Shown: positions 37,293-46,125 of the stretch, piece after piece
Layout: each line of letters begins with the position of its first letter
Numbering within the stretch: position 1 is the first letter of the stretch
NCBI GenBank assembly: GCA_036389395.1
Contig: DASVPY010000052.1
Coordinates: 75,126 to 139,125, forward strand
Source: QHXQ01 sp036389395
GTDB lineage: Bacteria; Acidobacteriota; Blastocatellia; Pyrinomonadales; Pyrinomonadaceae
Direction: 5' to 3'
Length of the DNA stretch: 64,000 nucleotides
The notes under the pieces: generated by a model
Database searches by the model: none
Seen by the model: only the letters and a program-made list of their open reading frames with translations
What the model was told of the DNA's origin: nothing
Translations under genes and position numbers: made by a program

Positions 37293-39074
37293 TTAGAAGG
37301 TGAAGCTACCTTGTTTATCGTGAGGCTCTCCCTTCATCTGCAAGGCCGTTTCCGTCATTCCCGTCGTGCGCGCTGCCGCACATACCTCACCCCAACTGAC
37401 GAAATACCTTTCGAAGTATTCGATAGGGTACTCGCTTAGCTGCTTAACTTCATCGCGCGTCGGCAAGTGACCTAATTCTTGTGCGATTCGCTTCACCTCA
37501 AGCTGTAACGCCTTCTTGCTAACTGCGTACTTCTGTTTGGGCACCCGCTGCACCGGGCTGTTCTTCGCGGTCGGCACAGTGTCCGCCTTGCCGAACGGGT
37601 CGCCGCCGCACGTCAGTTGCTCGTGACGATCACGGGCAAGCTCATGGTACTGCTGGGATAGTTCTATGCCGATATACCTTCGCCGCATTTGCTGGGCGAC
37701 CAGGGTGGAAGTCCCTGCGCCGTTGAAGCAATCCAGTATGATTTCGTTAGGCTTAGTGAATAAAGCAAAAAGCCTTCGCATTAACAGGGGCGGCAGTTGG
37801 CAGGGATGATCAACCCGGCGACTGTTATGCTTCAAGCGATGAACGTCATGCCAAAGGTCGCTGATCGTTGAGCGGTCGGTCTTCTCCAATCGGTTTCTTC
37901 GTGGCACGCAGTTCGCGCGCAGGCAATAGGACTCGCGTAAGGGCTGTAAATAATCTTCGTTCGTGTGATCGTTACTGGCCTCACCTAGTCCGGGCAACGG
38001 TCTTGGCTGCCCTTTGGAAAAGCAGATGATAGTGTAGTGGGCTGGCATGATCATCCGCACGGGAAAACCCAGGCCGTCCCAAGCAATCCAAGATTGGAAG
38101 TTCATAATCGTGTTAAGGTGCTGATAATGCCGAACCGCCCAAAGGGGGATGTTAAGCACTGCTAATGTCCGGCCGGGCTTCAACACCCTGTGAAGTTCCG
38201 ACAGCCACTTATCACACCACGCGAAGTATTCAACCGATTCCAGCGCGTCGTCCCACTTGTCATACTTCTTTTTCAGATTGTACGGCGGATCGGCAAAGCA
38301 AAAATCAATCGCCCCGTCCGGGACGGTGCGTAGCGCAGCCAGGCAGTCACCATTCACTAACTGACTTTTTAAGCGCGTTCCATTCTCTTTTTCGTAAGCC
38401 GGTATCGGTGCGGCCGTCACATCATGGGCCGTAGCTGGCACAAGGTCTGAACATTCGCGTAGGTCTATTAGCTTAAGTTGATTATAATCATCAAGCCCAA
38501 ACAGATCACATAGACGATTAACAATGTCATCAACGTTCCGGGCTGGGTTGACTTCAATGTCCCGCCAAACGTCGGATATTAACGTGCCATATGCGTGGTA
38601 CGTGTGCTTCTTGCCACCATAATCCTTAGTCGTTTTGCCGCAGGCAGGGCAGTAGGTGTATGCGATTCGTGTCTTTTTGTGACGCAAAGCGCCATGATAC
38701 TTAGTTAGGACGAGCAGCGCGGCGTGTCTGTTCGGTAGGCTGCCTGCTGGCGTCGCGTAAGCGTCTGGCGTGGCCTTGACAGCTACCCAAAGTTGAAACT
38801 GCAACTTAGCTTCCAGATAGGGTAATAGCACCGCTGCGTCTGGCGGCGTCGTTAGTACGCATACAGTGTCGGCCTCATTAAGCCGGCTAAAGAAATTAGC
38901 CAGCGCCACATAGCTCGACTCAGACTCGGCAGCATCGTCATTAGTTCTGGGGAAAGGAAGCCAAAACAGATAGACCGATGGCGATGCGTGAGCTACGCCC
39001 TGTAGCTGGGCCAGACTTCCGAGCCGGACTGCCCGCACCTCAAGTTTCTTCGTGTTCTCGCTCCAGTGCGCCAT
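37293..39074 (-). CDS. DNA amino-methyltransferase (N6-adenine or N4-cytosine) of a restriction-modification system
   Basis: 593 residues. The catalytic domain has motif IV FADPPYNL (DPPY 262-265) before motif I DCFNGAGTSTLVAQQ (~448-462), a beta-class order. Upstream, residues ~30-195 resemble a second, decayed copy: TLISDVWRDIEV...IVNRLCDLFG mirrors TISDLWHDVHRL...LMRRLFALFT of the active domain, but DPPY and the SAM-binding Gly motif are missing. A Cys pair (YCPACGK, 142-147) lies in that copy. The C-terminus (~518-572; AQELGHLPTRDEVKQL ... WGEVCAAART) resembles the HNH-associated helix-turn-helix repeat and probably binds DNA. The start overlaps the stop of the restriction gene (TAATG). 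GC is lower than in flanking genes, suggesting transfer. Confidence 0.88.
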   Translation of the reverse strand: MAHWSENTKKLEVRAVRLGSLAQLQGVAHASPSVYLFWLPFPRTNDDAAESESSYVALANFFSRLNEADTVCVLTTPPDAAVLLPYLEAKLQFQLWVAVKATPDAYATPAGSLPNRHAALLVLTKYHGALRHKKTRIAYTYCPACGKTTKDYGGKKHTYHAYGTLISDVWRDIEVNPARNVDDIVNRLCDLFGLDDYNQLKLIDLRECSDLVPATAHDVTAAPIPAYEKENGTRLKSQLVNGDCLAALRTVPDGAIDFCFADPPYNLKKKYDKWDDALESVEYFAWCDKWLSELHRVLKPGRTLAVLNIPLWAVRHYQHLNTIMNFQSWIAWDGLGFPVRMIMPAHYTIICFSKGQPRPLPGLGEASNDHTNEDYLQPLRESYCLRANCVPRRNRLEKTDRSTISDLWHDVHRLKHNSRRVDHPCQLPPLLMRRLFALFTKPNEIILDCFNGAGTSTLVAQQMRRRYIGIELSQQYHELARDRHEQLTCGGDPFGKADTVPTAKNSPVQRVPKQKYAVSKKALQLEVKRIAQELGHLPTRDEVKQLSEYPIEYFERYFVSWGEVCAAARTTGMTETALQMKGEPHDKQGSFTF

Positions 39075-40114
39075 TACTTACCTTTAAGCTTTACCTGCTT
39101 CAGCATGAAGTTGGCGAGTTCGCTAATTTCAGCTTGGGACAGTGCCACAGTGCAGTCACTGTAATCACAGATGGTATTGGCAGCCGCTTCTCTTACGTCA
39201 ATGTTGCCTGCGCCATCTATCACGTAGCAGATGTGATGCCCGGCAGCATGAACCAGCGCTTGCCTTGCTTGTGCTTGTCCGGCTTTACGTTCGATTACGC
39301 TATTGGTCGTGAACTGGAAACTTACTTCAATCCCAAAATATCGCTCGTCCGGGGACTTCGCTACAATATCGAAAGTTGTCTCCGTCTTGCCGCCCGTGTG
39401 ACTAACGCCGGGAATCTTACCATTCCGTGTGAAGCTCCAAGTGGGGAGTTTCTTGTTAAGAGTCTCCATTACGTAGTCTTGCGCTATTTGCCCAAGCGCG
39501 TTAGAAGTCGCCCCACCAAGCTGGCGACTGATACGGATATAATTCTGTCTGACGAATTTATCCAGCTCCTCAGGCGCGCCTATTAGGCTTCCTATCATGC
39601 ACTTGTTTTTAACGTCATCCGGCAACGTGTCACCGATGGAAGATGCACCGTGCAGAAGAAGCATTACTACATCTTCCATCTTTGCGTTCAAGGGGTATCC
39701 CTTTAGTAAACTTTTGCCGTCGGCGCGTAGTGCGGCATTAGCAAGAGGCACGTCGTCTTGAATAACCTGGAACTGATATTCGTGTGTGGCTTCACGCCAC
39801 ACGTAGGTGATCTTTCTATCCGGAAAATACTCTCTCAGCGGGGGCAGCTTGTTCAAGGCTTCGCCGCCCAGATCGCTTAGCACCATCAGGTGCTTCAGGA
39901 AAATATTCCCTCTCATCTCGTCAGAAACATCTACCAGCTTCTTCCATGAATCCGGGGCGGCGTCAGAAAGTTTAAGTACACTAATAAATTTATCCTGTGT
40001 CTTCAGAAGCAACGGAAGGATACTAACAGACGCTTCCCGTTCAAGGATTTCACGCGGCCAGAATCGAACGGCCTTACTTTTAAGTTCCGTCAAGGTGCGC
40101 GCGTACTTCCCCAT
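39074..40114 (-). CDS. Type II restriction endonuclease, PD-(D/E)XK-like
   Basis: 346 residues, immediately upstream of and overlapping the methyltransferase by one base. The N-terminus is helical and unrecognised. A late segment TTFDIVAKSPDERYFGIEVSFQ carries Asp249 and Glu263 on neighbouring strands, as in PD-(D/E)XK nucleases, though the expected Lys is replaced (EVS) and Gln267 follows. The neighbouring methylase makes a restriction role very likely; the recognition site cannot be predicted. The gene shares the lower GC of its partner. Confidence 0.75.
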   Translation of the reverse strand: MGKYARTLTELKSKAVRFWPREILEREASVSILPLLLKTQDKFISVLKLSDAAPDSWKKLVDVSDEMRGNIFLKHLMVLSDLGGEALNKLPPLREYFPDRKITYVWREATHEYQFQVIQDDVPLANAALRADGKSLLKGYPLNAKMEDVVMLLLHGASSIGDTLPDDVKNKCMIGSLIGAPEELDKFVRQNYIRISRQLGGATSNALGQIAQDYVMETLNKKLPTWSFTRNGKIPGVSHTGGKTETTFDIVAKSPDERYFGIEVSFQFTTNSVIERKAGQAQARQALVHAAGHHICYVIDGAGNIDVREAAANTICDYSDCTVALSQAEISELANFMLKQVKLKGK

Positions 40115-40234
40115 TCAAAGCTCCGGATGTAATACGATATGGCTCAAGCGCGAATCAATATATCACTTCCAACCTCGGCCGATAATTATTGTCAACGACT
40201 GTAATTGCGCGCCAGTAGGTTAGAATCTGGGCGC

Positions 40235-41125
40235 ATGGACGCAGCCGGTAGGTTCATTGAGCCGCGGCCCTCACATGGCGCGGCGGGCGCGGGGTGCGCG
40301 CTGGGCGTGATGAGCCGCGCGCCGCGCGCGGGGGCGGCGAAGACGCGACTCGTGCCGCCGCTCACGCCCGCGGAGGCGGCCGCGCTGAGCGCCTGCTTCC
40401 TGCGCGACACGGCGGCGAACGTCTCGGTGGCGGCCGCCTCGGCCGCAGTCCGCGCGGCCGGCGGCGCGGAGTGCGTCTGCGTCTTCACCCCGGCAGACGC
40501 GGCCGCGGAGTTGGCCACGCTGTTGCCCGACGCCTGCCGCCTGCTCGCGCAGCGCGGCGCAGACCTGACCGCGCGGCTCCGGCACGCGACCGAAGACCTG
40601 CTGCGCGCCGGCTACGCCTCGCTCTGCCTGCTCAACGCCGACAGCCCGACGCTGCCGCGCGCGGCGCTCACGGCGGCCGTCGTCGAACTGGCGCGGCCCA
40701 GCGACCGCGTGGTGCTCGGGCCGGCGCGCGACGGCGGCTATTACCTCGTCGGTCTCAAACGCGCGCACGCGCGCCTGTTCGCCGACATCGAGTGGAGCAC
40801 CCCGCGCGTGCTGGCGCAGACGCGCGCCCGCGCCGCCGAACTCCGACTCGAAGTCAGCCTCCTGCCCGAATGGTACGACGTGGACGCCGCCGCCTCGCTC
40901 GCAGACCTCTGCGCCGAACTGTTCGCTACGCCCCGCGCAGCGACAAGTGCGCCGGCACGCGACGGCGCAAGCGCGTCGCCTCGGGAAGACGCAAACTCGC
41001 CGTCCGGCGCGCACGTAGCCACGCTACACGGATACGCCGCGCCGCACACACGCGCATACCTCGAACGCCTGTTGGCGCGCGCCGACCGCGCACGCATCTG
41101 GCCCGGAGCGTCGCCGTCGCGCTGA
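40235..41125 (+). CDS. DUF2064 / TIGR04282-type glycosyltransferase-like protein
   Basis: 296 residues. It belongs to the nucleotidyltransferase/glycosyltransferase-like family defined by SRAPRAGAAKTRLVPPLTPAEAAALS near the N-terminus, LLNADSPTLPRAAL in the middle and VLGPARDGGYYLVGLKR, followed by WSTPRVLAQT. These match the sugar-nucleotide-transferase fold annotated in arsenosugar biosynthesis neighbourhoods. No arsenic genes are seen here, so the substrate is unknown. An Ala/Arg-rich C-terminal tail of ~60 residues lies beyond the usual family length. Start at ATG 40235. Confidence 0.8.
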   Translation: MDAAGRFIEPRPSHGAAGAGCALGVMSRAPRAGAAKTRLVPPLTPAEAAALSACFLRDTAANVSVAAASAAVRAAGGAECVCVFTPADAAAELATLLPDACRLLAQRGADLTARLRHATEDLLRAGYASLCLLNADSPTLPRAALTAAVVELARPSDRVVLGPARDGGYYLVGLKRAHARLFADIEWSTPRVLAQTRARAAELRLEVSLLPEWYDVDAAASLADLCAELFATPRAATSAPARDGASASPREDANSPSGAHVATLHGYAAPHTRAYLERLLARADRARIWPGASPSR

Positions 41126-41224
41126 GCGCACGGCGCGAACGCGTTTGCCAGCGGGGCCGCGCGCATGGCAGTTGGGCGTCACACGTTCACCTGTCATAGA
41201 ATAGAAAACCTGGAGGGCACGTAC

Positions 41225-41443
41225 ATGTCGGTATACGAGGGCACTGTTGAGAACGGGCAGGTTCGGCTCGCGGAGGATATTCGCCTGCCCGAAAAGGCCA
41301 AGGTCTACGTCGTCGTGCCGGACGTTGAGGCGCACACGGCCGGCAAAAAATTTGACTTGGCGGAGATGGTTTCGCGTATGCCGGCGGACTATCAAGCGAG
41401 CGAGGAAGGTTTCGGCGTGCCCGTCGGGAAGGAAGAATGGTAG
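41225..41443 (+). CDS. Antitoxin of a MazEF/DUF104-type pair
   Basis: 72 residues from ATG 41225, which has GGAGG about 10 nt upstream. The N-terminus SVYEGTVENGQVRLAEDIRLPEKAKVYVVVPD is the swapped-hairpin DNA-binding/antitoxin motif of DUF104/AbrB-like antitoxins. The acidic C-terminal half (EMVSRMPADYQASEEGFG) would wrap around the toxin. It ends immediately before the MazF-family gene and should autoregulate the pair. Confidence 0.8.
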   Translation: MSVYEGTVENGQVRLAEDIRLPEKAKVYVVVPDVEAHTAGKKFDLAEMVSRMPADYQASEEGFGVPVGKEEW

Positions 41444-41776
41444 ATGCCGGCCTACGTGCCCGACAAAGGCGACTTCATCACGCTTTCATTCGACCCGCAA
41501 TCCGGTCACGAGCAGAAGGGCCGACGCCCCGCCCTCGTCATCAGCAACTCCCTCTTCAACAAAGCGACGGGCCTGGCGATTGTCTGTCCGATCACCAACA
41601 ACCGCAACATCCCGTTCCACCTACCCGTGCCGGCGGCGTCTTCGTTGACGGGGTTCGTGATGGCGGAACAGGTGAAGTCGGTGGACTATAACGCGCGCCG
41701 GGCAAGGTTCGTGGAAAAAGCTACGGCGCAACTGGCCGAAGACGTGGTCGTGGTCGTTGCGGCCTGCATTCAGTAA
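41444..41776 (+). CDS. mazF: MazF/PemK-family endoribonuclease toxin
   Basis: 110 residues. The fold signature is clear: PDKGDFITLSFDPQSGHEQKGRRPALVIS near the N-terminus, with the RRP motif, then TGLAIVCPITN and the S/T-containing SLTGFVMAEQVKSVDY strand. MazF cleaves mRNA at short sequences. The ATG follows the antitoxin stop directly, so the pair is co-translated. It appears intact. Confidence 0.92.
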   Translation: MPAYVPDKGDFITLSFDPQSGHEQKGRRPALVISNSLFNKATGLAIVCPITNNRNIPFHLPVPAASSLTGFVMAEQVKSVDYNARRARFVEKATAQLAEDVVVVVAACIQ

Positions 41777-41973
41777 CGGTTTCGGGCGTTTCTAAATTTC
41801 CGCGGTCAGTGCCGCCCGACGACTTATTCGACCCGACGCCTTGATAGCAATTCTTTCAGCCTTGTCCGGTCTTCGTCTCGGACGCGTTGTACCCGGCGCG
41901 GGTCGGTGCGGCGTCGTGCCGCGCCTGTCGTGTTTGTTCTCGGCTTAAATTGAACGGGAAGGGAAGAGATTGC

Positions 41974-42198
41974 ATGAGTGAGAGCGAGAGCGGGAACGTG
42001 ACGTTCGAGGTGCGGGTTGCGCCGGGGCGGGCGGGGACTGACCCGGACGCGCCGGACTGGCAGGTCTGTGAGCTACTGGACGGCGAGGTGCAGGACGACG
42101 CGGACGTTTACGACAACCTGACGCTCGCCGAGGCCAACCAGTTGGCCGCCATGTGGACGCGCAAGAAGGAAGAGGCCGAAGCCGACGCCGCCGGCTGA
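41974..42198 (+). CDS. Small acidic protein of unknown function
   Basis: 74 residues from ATG 41974, with GGGAAGAG upstream as ribosome binding site. It is acidic (MSESESGNVTFEVRVAP ... LLDGEVQDDADVYDNLTLAEANQLAAMW ... KKEEAEADAAG), with a central DVYDNLTLAEANQLAAMW stretch predicted helical. No family recognised. It is co-directional with the helical secreted protein downstream. Confidence 0.65.
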   Translation: MSESESGNVTFEVRVAPGRAGTDPDAPDWQVCELLDGEVQDDADVYDNLTLAEANQLAAMWTRKKEEAEADAAG

Positions 42199-42362
42199 CG
42201 AAGAAGCCGCGGCCGACGGCTGTCGAAGTAACGAGGCCGTCGGCTGAGGCGGCAAGCATCCTCGCGCCCCACAACCGGCATCGCACGGAGGCAAGCGAAC
42301 CGGCCCGGCCAGATGCGCGGGTCGCAGCCGGCCGCGGCGGCCCTTGCAGGTCACAGTCTGGG

Positions 42363-44168
42363 ATGCACCTGATGACAGTCAAGCTCTCACACGCGGGCGC
42401 GCTCGCGCTCTTGCTCCTCGCGCCGGTCGCCGCGGCCGGTCAGGTCGCTGCGCCCGCGCCGGTCGCGCCGGCCGCCGGGCAGGTCGAGCAGCAGCTTGAG
42501 CGTGCGCGCGCGGAGCAGCAGGCGCGCGTTCAGTCGGCCCTCGCGTTGCTCGACGAGGTCGTCAACGAGGCGCAGGGTCTCAAGCTCCCGCAGAACCGCA
42601 TACGCGTGCAACTGCTCGCCGCCGAGTTGCTGTGGCCGCGCGATCAGGCGCGCGCGCGCGAACTCCTCGGCGCGGCGGCCAACAACTTGACGATCTTGCT
42701 GAACGCCGTCGCGCCCGACGATCCGCAGTACGCCAACCGCATCAACGCGCTCAACCAACTGCGCCAGCAGTTGCTCCAACTCGTCGCACGCCGCGACGCC
42801 AAGCTCGCGCTCGACTTCCTGCGTTCCACGCGCCCGCCCAAGCCCCCCGCGCCGGCCGGCTACTACGAAACTGATCCGGAACTCGCGCTCGAACTCGGCC
42901 TCGCCGAGCAGATCGTGGCCAACGATCCGGAGCAGGCGCTACGGCTCGCGCGCGCGACGCTGAGCAAAGGCTTCGCCAGCAACCTCGCCAGTTTGTTGGA
43001 GCAGGTGCGGCAGAAGGACAGGGACGCGGCCGACGCGCTGGCGGCCGAGATCATACGCAAGCTGCGCACGGCCGATCTGATCAACGACCGCGACGCGGCC
43101 AACGTCGCCGGCTACTTGTTGCAGGCGACGCAGCCCACCCCGCCTTCAACGGACGGGAAGATCGTCAACCTGCCCAACCCGCGCCAGTTGCGCGTGGACG
43201 AACAGACGCGGCGCGAGCTGCTCGGCGCGACGACCAAGGCCGTGCTCAACGTCAACGCGGCGCAGCGCCAGTCGGGCAGTCTCTACGGCGTCATCTCGGC
43301 GCTGCAACAGTCTTTGCCCGAGTTGGAGCGTTACGCGCCCGCGCAGGCCCCCGCGCTGCGGCGGCGGCTGGCGGAGCACGAGCAGGCCTACAACCCGCAG
43401 GGCGCGCTGTGGCGGCAGTACGAGCCGCTCATACGCGAGGGCACGGTCGAGGCCCTGTTCGCCGCCGCCGCGAACGCGCCCGCCGAGATACGCGAGCAAT
43501 TGTACCGACAGGCGGCCGGGCGCGCGTTCCAGGAGGGCGGCGTGGAGCGCGCCCGCGAGTTGGTCGAGACGCGCGTCGAGAACGTCTTGCTGCGCCGCCA
43601 GCTCGTGCGCGACTTCGAGCAGCGGCAGATGTGGCAGGCCGCGCAGCGCGGCGACGTGGAGCAGGTGTTGCGGCTCGTCGAGCGACTGCCGACGGTAAGC
43701 GAGCGCGTCAACTTCCTGCTGCACGTCGCGCGCACGCTGTCGGACAAGGGACAGGCGGACGCGGCGCGGCGTCTGATTGACGAGGCGGCGGCCGCGGCGG
43801 GCGGACGCGCGCGCGACACGAACCAGTTCAACACGCAACTGCAAGTCGCGCAGGCCTACGCGCCGTCCGCCCCGGCGCGCGCCTTCGAGATCGTCGAGGC
43901 GCGACTCGAACAGTTGAACGAGCTGATCGCGGCCGCGGCCGTGCTCGACGGCTTCGGGCAGGAGCAGTTCGACGAGGACGAGATGCGCCTGCAAGGCGGG
44001 ACGTGGGCGTGGCTGCTCGAACACTGCGGCAGCACGCTGGCCCTGCTCGCGCGCACCGACTTCGACCGCGCCCGCGCCGCCGCCGACCACTTGCAGCGGC
44101 CCGAGACGCGCCTGCTCCTGCGCCTCATGGTCGCGCAGGGCGCGCTCGCCGAGCAGCCGGCTCGTTAG
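42363..44168 (+). CDS. Exported alpha-helical repeat protein
   Basis: 601 residues from ATG 42363 (another ATG at 42372), followed by a signal peptide ending VAAAGQVA. The rest is alpha-helical and rich in Ala, Arg, Glu and Leu. Repeated helical pairs such as LELGLAEQIVANDPEQALRLARATL and AAQRGDVEQVLRLVERLPTVSERVNFLLHVARTL suggest TPR/SEL1-like solenoids. A similar secreted helical protein is encoded at 20060-22360. No catalytic motif is seen; it is probably a scaffold. Confidence 0.7.
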   Translation: MHLMTVKLSHAGALALLLLAPVAAAGQVAAPAPVAPAAGQVEQQLERARAEQQARVQSALALLDEVVNEAQGLKLPQNRIRVQLLAAELLWPRDQARARELLGAAANNLTILLNAVAPDDPQYANRINALNQLRQQLLQLVARRDAKLALDFLRSTRPPKPPAPAGYYETDPELALELGLAEQIVANDPEQALRLARATLSKGFASNLASLLEQVRQKDRDAADALAAEIIRKLRTADLINDRDAANVAGYLLQATQPTPPSTDGKIVNLPNPRQLRVDEQTRRELLGATTKAVLNVNAAQRQSGSLYGVISALQQSLPELERYAPAQAPALRRRLAEHEQAYNPQGALWRQYEPLIREGTVEALFAAAANAPAEIREQLYRQAAGRAFQEGGVERARELVETRVENVLLRRQLVRDFEQRQMWQAAQRGDVEQVLRLVERLPTVSERVNFLLHVARTLSDKGQADAARRLIDEAAAAAGGRARDTNQFNTQLQVAQAYAPSAPARAFEIVEARLEQLNELIAAAAVLDGFGQEQFDEDEMRLQGGTWAWLLEHCGSTLALLARTDFDRARAAADHLQRPETRLLLRLMVAQGALAEQPAR

Positions 44169-44201
44169 CTATTCGCGGTTGCGGGTAGCGCGCGCCGGAT
44201 T

Positions 44202-44275
44202 TAACACAGAGGGCACAGAGGGGACACAGAGGGCACAGTTATAGACTCTGTGAACTCTGTGTCCCCTCTGTGTTG
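44202..44275. repeat. CACAGAGG-family intergenic hairpin repeat
   Basis: Tandem CACAGAGGG units on the left (to ~44238) and the inverted CCCTCTGTG array on the right, 44245-44275, fold into a long near-perfect hairpin. It lies between the convergent helical protein gene and selD. Family copies: 47644-47719, 52432-52530, 60691-60790. Confidence 0.85.
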
Positions 44276-44295
44276 ATCTTTCCTCCGGGTAGAGG

Positions 44296-45324
44296 CTACT
44301 CCACGACGAGGGCGTGCGCGCCGCGGGGGACGGCGCGGCCGATGATCGAGGCGTCGGGGTAGCGCGTGCGCAGGCGGGCGAGCAGCGCGTCGGCGCGTTC
44401 GGCCGCGACGGCGATGAGCAGACCGCCGGCCGTCTGCGGATCGAAGAGTAGGTTGACGAGCGCGGGGTCGAGCGCGGCGCTCAGGCGCACGTCGTCGCCG
44501 ACGTATTGCCGGTTCGTCTTGTCGCCGCTCGTCAGGCAGCCTTGCGCCGCCAGTGCCAACGCGCCGGGGATCAGAGGCACGCGCGCCGCCTCAAACACAA
44601 GCGTGACGTTGCTGGCGCGCGCCACCTCCCACGCGTGGCCGAGCAGCGCGAAGCCGGTCACGTCCGTCGCCGCGTGCGCCCCGAACTCCTGCATCGCGCC
44701 CGCCGCCTCGCGCCCCGCCAGCAGCATCGTCTGAAGCGACGCCCGCACAACTTCGTCTGAAGCCACGCCGCGCTTGATCCCTGTGGAGACGACACCCGTG
44801 CCGACGGGCTTCGTCAGCAGCAGCGCGTCGCCTGCTCGCGCGCCGCGGTTGGTGACGACGCGCTGCGGGTGGATCGTGCCGGTCACGGCGTAGCCGAACA
44901 TGATCTGCTGATCGTCAACGCTGTGCCCGCCGACGAGCGCGACGTTGTGTTCGGTCAAAACATCCAAGCCGCCTTGCATGATGCGGCCGAGGATGGCGAA
45001 GTCGAGACCTTTTTTCGGGAAGCAGGTGACGGCGAGCGCGGTGACGGGCGTGCCGCCCATGGCCCACACGTCGTTGAGCGAGTTGAGCGCGCTGATGCGG
45101 CCGTAGTCATACGGGTCGTCCACGATGGGCGTGAAGAAGTCCACGGTCTGCACGAGCGCGAGGTCGGCGCTGAGCAGATACACCCCGGCGTCGTCCGCCG
45201 TCTCGATGCCGACAAGCAGATTGGGATGCCGTGGAATGTGCAGGCCGCCCAGCACCTGGGCGAGTTCGCTCGGCGCGAGTTTCGCCGCTCAACCGGCGCA
45301 CGCGACCATCTCGGTCAGACGCAT
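44296..45324 (-). CDS. selD: Selenide, water dikinase containing selenocysteine (in-frame UGA)
   Basis: SelD makes selenophosphate, the selenium donor for selenocysteine and selenouridine. The true start is ATG 45324, preceded by GGAGGT: M-R-L-T-E-M-V-A-C-A-G-U-A-A-K-L. Codon 12 is TGA (45291-45289), at the catalytic Cys/Sec position of the family (GCxxK / GUxxK), and the frame stays open on both sides, for 342 residues. A reading that begins after the UGA loses the active site. Conserved downstream motifs: TVDFFTPIVDDPYDYGRISALNS-like (ligand Asp residues), VGGHSVDDQQIMFGYAVTG and TDVTGFALLGHAWE. The UGA is followed by the hairpin at 45246-45262. The organism therefore needs selA, selB and tRNA-Sec, which are not in this window. 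Confidence 0.95.
45246..45262 (-). promoter_or_regulatory. SECIS-like hairpin in selD
   Basis: In the mRNA, CGCCCAG and CTGGGCG form a 7-bp perfect stem with a GUG triloop. The loop lies 33 nt after the UGA, within the 16-37 nt range known for bacterial SECIS elements, and begins with G as in the consensus. The stem geometry is identical to the one in the AhpD-like gene. Confidence 0.65.
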
Positions 45325-45546
45325 GACGACACCTCCGTTCTAAGTTTCCCGTAGCTTAACACAAGCGCCGGATAAAAATTTCTCGGCCGCGCCCGTGCAA
45401 CCACGCGCGAAGTTGATCGCTTCAAAGCGGCAACACGAGCGGGAAGAGTTCAAAAAAATATTTCCTCCCCAGCGTCTCTTTTCCCGCCGTCGCGGTAATA
45501 CCTTTGTGAGCCGAGGCCCTGACGGGGCCGGAAGCGAGCCGAGCAG

Positions 45547-46125
45547 TTGGCGGATCAGACGACAGACGAGGCGCTCGTCGCGCGTGCGGCCGGCGGCGAC
45601 GAGGCGGCGTTCCTCGCGCTCTACGAGCGCCACCGCGACGCGATCTTTCGCTTCGCCTACCGCCTGCTCGGCGCGCCCGCGCTCGCCGAAGACATAGCGC
45701 ACGACTGCTTCCTCGGTCTGCTCCGCCGCCCCGCCGCGTTCGACCCGGCGCGCGCCTCTCTGCGCACGTACCTCTACGCGGCCGCGCGCAACCTCGTCTT
45801 GAAGCAGTTCCGCCGCCCCGGCGTCGAGGTCACGCTCGAAGACTTACACGACGAGTTGCACGCGGAAGAGTCGGAGCAGCCGTTGCGGCGGCTGCTGGCG
45901 GCCGAGGTGTCGGAGGCGGTGCGGCGCGCGGTCTTGAACCTGCCGCCGCTGCAACGCGAGGCATTGGTGCTCTTCGAGTACGAGGAGTTGACGTTGGCCG
46001 AGATCGCAGCGGTGGTCGGCGCGGACGTGGGCGCGGTCAAGGCGCGGCTCGCGCGTGCGCGCGAGAACCTGCGCCGGCAGCTCGCGCCCTACATGCCGGC
46101 GGCGCGGCGCGAGGGGGAGCGATGA
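45547..46125 (+). CDS. ECF-type RNA polymerase sigma factor
   Basis: 192 residues from a TTG start. Sigma-2 region: ALYERHRDAIFRFAYRLLGAPALAEDIAHDCFLGLL (~24-60). Sigma-4 region with helix-turn-helix: LPPLQREALVLFEYEELTLAEIAAVVGADVGAVKARLARARENLRRQL (~133-181). No sigma-1.1 or sigma-3, hence group 4. Its TGA overlaps the ATG of the TonB-family gene (ATGA), so this sigma factor and the membrane protein are coupled and probably act as regulator and sensor. Confidence 0.9.
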   Translation: MADQTTDEALVARAAGGDEAAFLALYERHRDAIFRFAYRLLGAPALAEDIAHDCFLGLLRRPAAFDPARASLRTYLYAAARNLVLKQFRRPGVEVTLEDLHDELHAEESEQPLRRLLAAEVSEAVRRAVLNLPPLQREALVLFEYEELTLAEIAAVVGADVGAVKARLARARENLRRQLAPYMPAARREGER

